Source: Candidatus Omnitrophota bacterium (GTDB lineage Bacteria; Omnitrophota; Gorgyraeia; B26-G9). Taken from it: 45,101 bases of DNA. The notes under the pieces were generated by a model. It did not search any database. It was not told the DNA's origin and saw only the letters and a program-made list of their open reading frames with translations. This document shows positions 16,870 through 23,311 of this stretch, one piece after another (position 1 is the first letter of the stretch; every line of letters starts with the position of its first letter). The position numbers and the translations under genes were made by a program. The stretch lies in assembly GCA_018813905.1 (NCBI GenBank), contig JAHJAO010000069.1:1-45101 (forward strand), read 5' to 3'.

Positions 16870-18510
16870 ATGTTCTCAGCCGAAGCGGCTTTGATTATCC
16901 TGATCATAAAGAGGATTATTTACGGCAAAGACGAATACCTGGAGGATTTGTTAAGCTCGCGCCGGATAAATTGGGGTATATTTAAAGAACTTAGTATTTA
17001 TCACGGGATAGCGCCTTTTATCTATTCGATTTTTAAAGAGTTGCCTGCGATAATTCCAGCCTCTTTGATGGATTTTTTAAGAAATGATCAATATAGTAAT
17101 TTAGTCAACAACCAGATTCTTTGGCAAGAATTTTTACAAATATCAAAAAAATTTGAAGAGAAAAAGATTGCTATTGTCCCGATAAAAGGAACAGCATTTT
17201 TAGAAGATATATACAAGCAGCATCCGTTTAGGCCAATGCTGGATGTGGATATTTTAGTCAGGGAAGAGGAGGTTTTAAAAGCAGAAGCGATTATTTGCTC
17301 TTTAGGATACAAAAAAGAACTGTTTGGCTTAAAAGAGGATTATTGGAAAAAAAAGCAATGCCATCTCAGTTTTTGTAAAAAAGATAAGCCTTTAATAGAA
17401 ATGCATTTTGCTCTGGATTTCAAACGGAATAATCATAAGATATTGCCGCGCTTATGGGAGCGAATAAGGAAAATTTACGGTAAAGGGGAACATATACAAG
17501 TGTTGTCTGTGGAAGACAGCCTCTTTAGTTTATGTTTACATTTGCGGAGACTTGGAAAAACTCTTAGTTTGAAAAATGTTTGTGATGCAGCGTTATTGTT
17601 AAATAAATATAGGGGAAACATCAATTGGGAGTATCTTTTAAAGCAGGCCTATCAAGATAAAATGCGTACCGCGCTATTTTTTCTTTTGTCTGAAGTAGTA
17701 ATCATGACGGGTGTTGGGATCCCAAAAAGCGTTTTGAAAGAATTAAACATTTCAAAAAGCATAAAGTTTTTAATAGAAAAGTTTATATATAAAAATACAT
17801 TTTCTCCGAACATAAGCAAAAAGGTTAAAGATTTATATGCAAAAGAACATTTTCTTTTATATGATAGTCTTATAGAGCCACTGATATATATTTTAAAAAT
17901 ACCAAAGGAGCAATTTGCTAAATTTTATAACCTTAAGCCTTATAATAAAAAGACAGATTTTTTATATAAAATACGCTTAGCGTTTATCATTTTTAAAGCG
18001 GGTTCTAATTTATGCAAACCAGTGATAATGAGAATTATAGCCAGTAAACAAAAGCCCAATTTTTTTAAAAAAAATGATGAAACGGCAAAGGGGGCGCTTT
18101 TTTTTAAAACCCAAGGTTTTAGCATGTGGCCGTTTCTAAAAACAGGGGATAAGGTAGTGATAAGCAAAAGGCCTGCGGAAACGCTAAAGATCGGCGATGT
18201 GATTTTGTATAGGACAAGCAATAAAATTGTTTGCCATCGTTTAATAAGGGAAGTAAAAACTGAAAAAAAGCGTTTTTTTTATGCCCGGGGCGACAGTTCC
18301 ACAGATTCCGCAGAACTTGTGGATGAGAAAATGATTTTAGGTAAAATAGCAAGTGTGATAAAAAATGGCCAGGTAATTAGTTATCTTGATAAAAGACAAG
18401 AAATTATTAATTTGATTATAGTTTATATTTCTCCACTGATTGCCGGTGCTATCGGATTAATAAAGCCGCTTTATGGTAGATTAAAAAGGGGTGTAGCTTT
18501 TAAAAAATAA
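16870..18510 (+). CDS. Nucleotidyltransferase-family domain fused to a signal-peptidase-like (S26/S24) domain
   Basis: I prefer ATG 16870 (546 residues), which follows GAGGAG closely; earlier in-frame starts at 16720 and 16810 overlap the GT-C gene. Residues about 10-300 match the NTP_transf_5-like nucleotidyltransferase family: NWGIFKELSIYHGIAPFIY, VPIKGTAFLEDIY, then the metal-binding LDVDILV (near 122-128). Such proteins occur in some lasso-peptide clusters. The C-terminal part from about residue 410 is a signal-peptidase-like domain. It has GFSMWPFLKTGDKVVI with the expected nucleophile Ser near 418, then IVCHRLIR with His in the place used by the Ser-His (SipW/ER) type, and YARGDSSTDS. 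Two hydrophobic segments end it. The fusion would join peptide tailoring and leader processing in one protein; this is inference. Confidence 0.78.
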   Translation: MFSAEAALIILIIKRIIYGKDEYLEDLLSSRRINWGIFKELSIYHGIAPFIYSIFKELPAIIPASLMDFLRNDQYSNLVNNQILWQEFLQISKKFEEKKIAIVPIKGTAFLEDIYKQHPFRPMLDVDILVREEEVLKAEAIICSLGYKKELFGLKEDYWKKKQCHLSFCKKDKPLIEMHFALDFKRNNHKILPRLWERIRKIYGKGEHIQVLSVEDSLFSLCLHLRRLGKTLSLKNVCDAALLLNKYRGNINWEYLLKQAYQDKMRTALFFLLSEVVIMTGVGIPKSVLKELNISKSIKFLIEKFIYKNTFSPNISKKVKDLYAKEHFLLYDSLIEPLIYILKIPKEQFAKFYNLKPYNKKTDFLYKIRLAFIIFKAGSNLCKPVIMRIIASKQKPNFFKKNDETAKGALFFKTQGFSMWPFLKTGDKVVISKRPAETLKIGDVILYRTSNKIVCHRLIREVKTEKKRFFYARGDSSTDSAELVDEKMILGKIASVIKNGQVISYLDKRQEIINLIIVYISPLIAGAIGLIKPLYGRLKRGVAFKK

Positions 18511-18526
18511 ACATAGGAGGATGATG

Positions 18527-18808
18527 ATGAAGAAAACAATGGTTTTGCATAAAAATCCAGAGATGGTAACAAGAGTACTTGGTGATGAAACGCTGCTTTT
18601 ACCTATTTATAAGAGGGCAGATGAGATAAAGTGTATTTATTCCTTAAATAAGGTTGCCTCAGAGGTCTGGAAAATGATTAACAGCAAAAGGATACTCTCG
18701 GAGATCAAAAAGCTCATTTTAAAGAAGTTTGATACGACGAAGAAAGAGGTGGACAAGGAAATGCAAAAATTCCTCAAAGATTTAAGGCGGATAAAGGCGA
18801 TAAAATGA
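18527..18808 (+). CDS. PqqD-like RiPP recognition protein
   Basis: This small protein (93 residues from ATG 18527) has AGGAGG at 18515-18520 with six-base spacing; two more ATGs at 18521 and 18524 are too close to the ribosome site. The sequence follows the PqqD pattern: NPEMVTRVLGDETLLLPIY, then IYSLNKVASEVWKMINSKR, EIKKLILKKFD and a C-terminal helix FLKDLRRIKAI. PqqD domains form a small winged-helix fold that binds the leader of a precursor peptide and presents it to radical SAM enzymes. Its stop overlaps the next start as ATGA. It strongly marks this stretch as a peptide-modification cluster, with the precursor at 22918. Confidence 0.85.
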   Translation: MKKTMVLHKNPEMVTRVLGDETLLLPIYKRADEIKCIYSLNKVASEVWKMINSKRILSEIKKLILKKFDTTKKEVDKEMQKFLKDLRRIKAIK

Positions 18809-19773
18809 TTCTCCTTCACAAAAAATTCATCAAAGATAAAATCAGATGCCAGGCCTATCAAAAGGCGATTCGAGAGGTAATAAAGCAAGGGGATGTGGTT
18901 ATAGACATAGGTGCGGGTTCGGGCCTGTTGAGTTATTTTGCTCTTCGGGCAGGGGCAAGAAAGGTGTACGCTATAGAGCAAAACGGCAGCTTAATCGATG
19001 CGGCTAGAAAAATAGCCAAGGCCAATGGGCTGGACAAGAAAATCACATTTATTAAAGGTAACTCGGCGAAAGTTACATTGCCGGAAAAAGCGGACGTAGT
19101 TATTTGCGAGATCATAGGCTTTCTGCTCCTGGAAGAAAATATTATAAAGTATCTGCATGATGCAAGGGCGCGGTTCTTAAAGAGAACGGGTATTTTAATG
19201 CCGTCGCATGGAGAAATCATAATAGCGCCGATAGAAGCACCGAAGTTTTACAGGCAAAGGGTTGACTTTTGGCGGGGCAAAAAATATGGGATTGACTTCT
19301 CAGAGATTCGAAACCATGCTGTTAATTGCTATTATCCGATCAAGATAAAACCAGCTGACTTATTAGCTTCTCCCGCAGCTGTTTGCTCAGCAGATTTTTA
19401 TAAGATAAAAAGCGCCCGGCAGCTATATCCGCAGGGAGTTTTTGAGTTCGATATTGCCAGAGACGGTATGTTATATGGGCTAGGCGCCTGGTTTTGCGTA
19501 AAACTATCAAGGTCTATATCGCTTTCTAATTTACCGGGCAGCGTCCTTCATTGGAAACAACGCTTCTTCCCTATTCAGAATCCCGCGCCGTTAAAGAAAG
19601 GAGATAGAATAAGAGGGAAAATAATCGGCAGCTATTTGCCTGGAACAATGGTTTGGAGCTGGAGCATAGAGGTCCAAAGAAAAAAGAAGAGAGACAGCCA
19701 TGATAAATCTGAAAGAACTTATTTTAAGCATTCAACTCTTTACAGCAAACCCCTATCAAGGCAAACCGTATAG
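18805..19773 (+). CDS. PRMT-like SAM-dependent methyltransferase
   Basis: The class I methyltransferase motif I is VIDIGAGSGLLSYFALRAGA (33-52), followed by acidic Glu58 of motif post-I (YAIEQN). The segment CEIIGFLLLEEN has Glu102 and Glu111 nine residues apart, matching the 'double-E' loop of protein arginine methyltransferases. LHWKQRFFPI at 248-257 matches the THW loop of that family (Thr replaced by Leu). The C-terminal half has the beta-barrel-like pattern of PRMTs. The last ~30 residues are a basic tail. Arginine methylation of a peptide is the natural guess: the candidate precursor has two arginines, one in the leader and one two residues from the C-terminus. The start overlaps the PqqD-like gene (ATGA). 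Confidence 0.78.
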   Translation: MILLHKKFIKDKIRCQAYQKAIREVIKQGDVVIDIGAGSGLLSYFALRAGARKVYAIEQNGSLIDAARKIAKANGLDKKITFIKGNSAKVTLPEKADVVICEIIGFLLLEENIIKYLHDARARFLKRTGILMPSHGEIIIAPIEAPKFYRQRVDFWRGKKYGIDFSEIRNHAVNCYYPIKIKPADLLASPAAVCSADFYKIKSARQLYPQGVFEFDIARDGMLYGLGAWFCVKLSRSISLSNLPGSVLHWKQRFFPIQNPAPLKKGDRIRGKIIGSYLPGTMVWSWSIEVQRKKKRDSHDKSERTYFKHSTLYSKPLSRQTV

Positions 19774-19783
19774 GCATAGATAA
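19700..19783 (+). CDS. Possible 27-residue peptide ORF
   Basis: In the +1 frame of the methyltransferase tail, ATG 19700 opens MINLKELILSIQLFTANPYQ followed by seven more residues and a TAA three bases before the next radical SAM start. AGAAGAGAGA lies about eight bases upstream. It may be a tiny gene, a coupling leader for the radical SAM gene or chance. It does not resemble the clear precursor at 22918. Confidence 0.2.
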   Translation: MINLKELILSIQLFTANPYQGKPYRHR

Positions 19784-19786
19784 GGC

Positions 19787-20827
19787 ATGAAAGACATTTC
19801 GTATAAAAGATTTAATCTGAATATCCGTAAAAAGGGCTGGAGCCTGAACAGGCCTAAGGTCTGCCAATTTGAGCTGACTTTTAAATGCGATTTGCGTTGT
19901 AACTACTGTTATGTGGATTGTTATAATAATCCGGCATACATAAAGAAGGAATTAAATACTCAGCAGGTAAAAAATATTATTGATAAAATTTACGCCGCCG
20001 GAGTCCTTTGGCTGTATTTTAGCGGCGGAGACCCGTTGACGCGGCCCGACTTTCTGGAACTTTATTCATACGCCAAAGAAAAGGGATTTATCATAGCGCT
20101 GTTCACAAACGGCTATTCAATAAGTAAGGGAGTTGCCGGCTATCTATCGAAGAAACCGCCGGCTAAAATCGAAATTACTTTAAATGCGGCTGATGAAGCA
20201 TTGTATGAGAAAATATCACAGGTAAGAGGCTCTTTTGCTAAGGTAATGCGGGGGATAGATATGATGCTGAAGGCAAAGCTGCCGCTGAAGATAAAGACAC
20301 AGCTAACCAGGGATAATTTAGAAGAAGCGAATAATATAAAAAGATTTGTTGAAAAATTGGGCTTAGGCTTTTGGCCGTCTTTTGGCATAAGCCCGCGTTT
20401 AAACGGCGATTTCTCGGCCTGCGGCTTGAGAGTATCGCCCGATGAAGTCCTGCGTATACCCGGGGTAAAAATTTTATTAAAAGAAGAAATTTTACGCGCA
20501 AAGCCCTCTTTGTGCCAATGCCTTCTTGAGAAAAAAGACTGCGTTCACCTTGATCCTTACGGGAATACCTTTAGCTGCACTACAGTGAGAAAGCCTTCTT
20601 TTAGCCTTCTTAGAGTAGATATTGAAACCGCCCAGAAAAAATTATTATCTCTGGCAAGGGTTTGGGAATCTGCAGCCTTCTCAAAATGCAAAAGCTGCGG
20701 CTTAAGAAAACTATGCGCCTTTTGTCCGGGCATGGCCTATCTTGAAAAAGGAACGATGAAAGAAGTTATCCCTTATTATTGTGAATTGGCAAAAGCCACA
20801 AAACGGCAAATGTGCGGCAAGACGTAG
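19787..20827 (+). CDS. Radical SAM/SPASM peptide maturase A
   Basis: The 346-residue protein has CDLRCNYCYVDCYNNP (C34, C38, C41), whose extra Tyr-Cys continuation is common in peptide-modifying radical SAM proteins that work with PqqD-type partners. FSGGDPLTRPDFLEL follows, with Asp instead of Glu in the GGE block. The C-terminal SPASM domain is complete: CVHLDPYGNTFSC, then CKSCGLRKLCAFCPGMAYLE and a final YYCELA. It most likely installs a thioether, C-C or similar crosslink, or an epimerisation, in the precursor encoded at 22918. Which reaction cannot be told from sequence. It is adjacent to a paralogue of the same geometry. Confidence 0.86.
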   Translation: MKDISYKRFNLNIRKKGWSLNRPKVCQFELTFKCDLRCNYCYVDCYNNPAYIKKELNTQQVKNIIDKIYAAGVLWLYFSGGDPLTRPDFLELYSYAKEKGFIIALFTNGYSISKGVAGYLSKKPPAKIEITLNAADEALYEKISQVRGSFAKVMRGIDMMLKAKLPLKIKTQLTRDNLEEANNIKRFVEKLGLGFWPSFGISPRLNGDFSACGLRVSPDEVLRIPGVKILLKEEILRAKPSLCQCLLEKKDCVHLDPYGNTFSCTTVRKPSFSLLRVDIETAQKKLLSLARVWESAAFSKCKSCGLRKLCAFCPGMAYLEKGTMKEVIPYYCELAKATKRQMCGKT

Positions 20828-20831
20828 AGCA

Positions 20832-21884
20832 ATGAAAACCCAGACCTACAATATCTTCAGGAAGCGGATGCTCAACAAGGCCAGAGATAAAGGGTTTCCT
20901 TTATTGATGATTTTCGAGCTGACATATCGCTGTAATTTCAAATGCAAACACTGCTATCTGCCTGCGGCTTATAAGAAAAAAAGGGGGGAACTAAAAACGA
21001 AGGAAATATTTACTATCCTGGACCAATTGAAGGATACGGGCTGCCTTTATTTAAGGTTTACCGGCGGCGAGCCGTTTATGAGAAAAGATATCATGGATAT
21101 CCTGCGCTACGCTAAAAAACGCGGCTTTGAGCTTATTATTTATACCAACGGCTCATTAATAGATGAGAGAATGGTCGGAGAATTGACTGCCTTGCGGCCG
21201 GATATAGAGATCACTATCCCGGCAATGAGCAAGAGTGTCTTTGAGCGAATTTCCGGAGTGGTTGGTTCTCGTAATAGAGTTTTTAACAGCACCAGGCTTT
21301 TGCATAAGAAAGGGGCCAGTTTGAGGCTTAAGACCTGTGCGTTAAAAGCGAATGAGGAAGAAATAAAAGATATCCGGGATTTTGCCGCTTCTTTAAAAAT
21401 TCCCTACGAGTTTGATGCCATGGTGTTGCCGCAGCTAAATGGCTCAAGGAAACCCTATAGATACAGAACACGCAAAATTGAAGACATGATACAAATGGAA
21501 AAAGTTGACTTAAATAGAGATACCACTTACAGCTGGGTTCCGGATACCGGCGATCTTTTTAATTGCGGCGCAGGTCAAATGAAAGCGGCAATTACTCCAA
21601 GGGGCTGGTTAAAGACGTGCGTGAATATAGATAAGCCTATATTTAATATCTTGGAAAGCTCTTTCAGGAATGCCTGGGAAGACTTGAAGAGATTTGTGGG
21701 AAGCATTAAGCCAGGGGATGATCACCGCTGCGCTAAATGCGAATTGAAGCTTTATTGCGCGTGGTGCCCGGGGATGTCATGGCTTGAAAACAGGAATTCT
21801 ACTGGATGCAATCTTCAATGCCGCCATTTTGCTGAGTCTAGAAAGAAGAATCAAAAGCAGATATACAGGGGCGATGATAAGTAA
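20832..21884 (+). CDS. Radical SAM/SPASM peptide maturase B
   Basis: I use ATG 20832, four bases after the previous stop, instead of the GTG at 20781, which overlaps it. The protein then has 350 residues, and the cluster cysteines C34, C38, C41 (CNFKCKHC) fall at exactly the same positions as in maturase A. FTGGEPFMRKDIMDIL and ITIPAMSKSVFERISG follow. The SPASM domain reads CGAGQMKAAITPRGWLKTC, then CAKCELKLYCAWCPGMSWLE and a final CNLQCRHFAE. Tandem duplication of A and B is likely. The two could act on different residues of one precursor or as a pair. Confidence 0.86.
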   Translation: MKTQTYNIFRKRMLNKARDKGFPLLMIFELTYRCNFKCKHCYLPAAYKKKRGELKTKEIFTILDQLKDTGCLYLRFTGGEPFMRKDIMDILRYAKKRGFELIIYTNGSLIDERMVGELTALRPDIEITIPAMSKSVFERISGVVGSRNRVFNSTRLLHKKGASLRLKTCALKANEEEIKDIRDFAASLKIPYEFDAMVLPQLNGSRKPYRYRTRKIEDMIQMEKVDLNRDTTYSWVPDTGDLFNCGAGQMKAAITPRGWLKTCVNIDKPIFNILESSFRNAWEDLKRFVGSIKPGDDHRCAKCELKLYCAWCPGMSWLENRNSTGCNLQCRHFAESRKKNQKQIYRGDDK

Positions 21885-21912
21885 TTACATGGATTAAAAG
21901 GGTTGCTGAAAA

Positions 21913-22845
21913 ATGCTAAATTATAAGGTGAGAATTAAAATTGCGGGTGTGATTGTTCAGGCCCAGAGCGATATTGCGTTTACAAAAATTATAAAGCAAG
22001 CGCAAGAATCCTGTTTCTTGACGCATTTCGATAAGCTCATTTATAAAGGAAGGCAAAAAAGCAGTGTTTCTATTATTATAAAAAGGGTAAATAAGCTGCC
22101 GCAGATTTGCAATGCAAAACAGGTTTTTATTATGAATAAAAGCTGGTGTTTGCTTGAGAAGGGAAATAAGTATATTTACAGAATTATGCTTGAGAATAGC
22201 AATAATGAACAGGTAATAATCGCGAATAGAACCTTTACTATAATAACGGCATATGTTTTATCGGTTAAAGATAAAAGGTGTTTAATAGAAAATATATCTA
22301 GTATTTGTAATTTTTTACAGGTCTTATTGGCGCGGAATTTCGCGAAAAAAAGATGCGGCGTTCTTGTCCATGCCGCTGGGATAAAACGGCAAAATGGCAA
22401 AGGATTTGTTTTTGCTGGTAAATCCGGCGCAGGAAAAAGCACAATGTCCGATTTTTGGAGCAAACAGAATAAGACAGTAGTGCTAAATGATGAGCGTATT
22501 ATTATACGTAAAATAAAAAACAGATTTTTTATATTTGGCTCCCCTTTTCAGCGAGGTAATTTTTGTGACATTCTGAGTTTAAAAATAGAAACAGTTTGTC
22601 TTGGGAGTATATTCTTTATTTACCATGCTTCAAAAAATAAAATAAAAAAACTATCAGAAAAAGAAGCATTTATGTGGATTTTTCCCGTGCTTTTTCCTGT
22701 TTTCTGGGATAAAGATTGTTTAAAAAATATTGTTTTATTTTGCCAGGATTTAATTAAAAAAGTTCCGTGTTATCGTTTAGGATTTGTAAATAATAAAAGT
22801 GTTGTCGGTTTTGTGAAAAAGTACGATAAAAGACATAATAGATAA
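21913..22845 (+). CDS. HPr-kinase-like P-loop kinase
   Basis: This 310-residue protein has an N-terminal region without a clear fold. The C-terminal HprK-like kinase domain has VLVHAAGI with His153, Walker A GKSGAGKST (169-177), VVLNDERIIIRK and FGSPFQRGN. HprK homologues in RiPP loci, for example lasso-peptide kinases, phosphorylate Ser residues of the peptide rather than HPr. The full HPr kinase/phosphorylase signature for HPr binding is not evident. It lies directly before the precursor gene, whose core holds serines. A role as peptide kinase is therefore the best inference; a docking role without catalysis is also possible. Confidence 0.75.
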   Translation: MLNYKVRIKIAGVIVQAQSDIAFTKIIKQAQESCFLTHFDKLIYKGRQKSSVSIIIKRVNKLPQICNAKQVFIMNKSWCLLEKGNKYIYRIMLENSNNEQVIIANRTFTIITAYVLSVKDKRCLIENISSICNFLQVLLARNFAKKRCGVLVHAAGIKRQNGKGFVFAGKSGAGKSTMSDFWSKQNKTVVLNDERIIIRKIKNRFFIFGSPFQRGNFCDILSLKIETVCLGSIFFIYHASKNKIKKLSEKEAFMWIFPVLFPVFWDKDCLKNIVLFCQDLIKKVPCYRLGFVNNKSVVGFVKKYDKRHNR

Positions 22846-22866
22846 AGAGATAATTTTTTGTTAGAA

Positions 22867-22872
22867 TATAAT
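22867..22872 (+). promoter_or_regulatory. Candidate -10 element for the precursor gene
   Basis: A perfect TATAAT stands 45 bases before the precursor ATG, in the only sizeable gap of this operon. No matching TTGACA lies 16-18 bases upstream, so the promoter call is tentative. A separate promoter would let the precursor peptide be made in excess over its enzymes, as is usual. Confidence 0.35.
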
Positions 22873-22917
22873 AGTACTTGGCTTTACCCCTAGATCAATA
22901 TTTTAAGGAGATATAAT

Positions 22918-23055
22918 ATGAAAAAGGTTCAGAAAACAGATAAAAAAAAGCCGAAAAAACATAAATTTAATCCGGTAATTACTCGGATAAAACTTCAACC
23001 GGAACAGGCGTCACTTAGTTGTTGTTATCCTGCGGCCCCAAGTACCCGCAATTGA
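22918..23055 (+). CDS. RiPP precursor peptide (45 residues)
   Basis: A strong ribosome site AAGGAG (22905-22910) lies seven bases before this ATG, the best in the region. The encoded 45-mer is very lysine-rich up to residue 16. It then has a leader-like block ITRIKLQPEQASLSCC (21-36) and a nine-residue tail YPAAPSTRN. The pattern P-x-(I/V)-x-R-(I/V)-x-L-x-PE-(Q/E)-A-x-L followed by Cys resembles precursors I associate with PqqD/radical SAM peptide clusters. The likely core is SCCYPAAPSTRN or a part of it: two adjacent Cys, one Tyr, three Ser/Thr and one Arg. These suit the thiol-, kinase- and methyltransferase-type enzymes next door. It is flanked by the kinase gene and the ABC exporter. The start is clear; the cleavage site and final product are not. 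Confidence 0.82.
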   Translation: MKKVQKTDKKKPKKHKFNPVITRIKLQPEQASLSCCYPAAPSTRN

Positions 23056-23173
23056 GACTTATTGTTTTTGTAATGAAGATTTATTGCTTCCAAAGAGCAG
23101 AAGAACTGTGGGTATAATCCATGATTTTCAGCTAAGGATTAGGGTAATGCTCTGCATTAGTCAAGGGATATTT

Positions 23174-23311
23174 ATGTTAAGAGATAAGCTTCTTGTTATA
23201 GTTTTTAAAGCGCTGTCTAGGCGTCAGATTATTGAGTGTCTGATGGAGGAAATGAAGTCGCAAAAAAATAAATGGATAAATTTAATGAAATCAAAATTAA
23301 ACGCTTATTAA
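23174..23311 (+). CDS. Possible 45-residue small protein coupled to the exporter
   Basis: ATG 23174 follows AAGGGA at six-base spacing. It opens MLRDKLLVIVFKALSRRQII and a charged C-terminal half that overlaps the exporter start by 40 bases in another frame. The N-terminal half is hydrophobic and then basic, so a membrane-associated helix is possible. The exporter ATG at 23272 has no ribosome site of its own, which fits translational coupling to this frame. I do not recognise a family. The same frame reaches back to a TTG at 23084, with no added support. Confidence 0.35.
   Translation: MLRDKLLVIVFKALSRRQIIECLMEEMKSQKNKWINLMKSKLNAY

Noticed and set aside
20781-20831. GTG start of maturase B
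   Set aside because: It overlaps maturase A by 47 bases. ATG 20832 gives the same cluster-cysteine positions as its paralogue.
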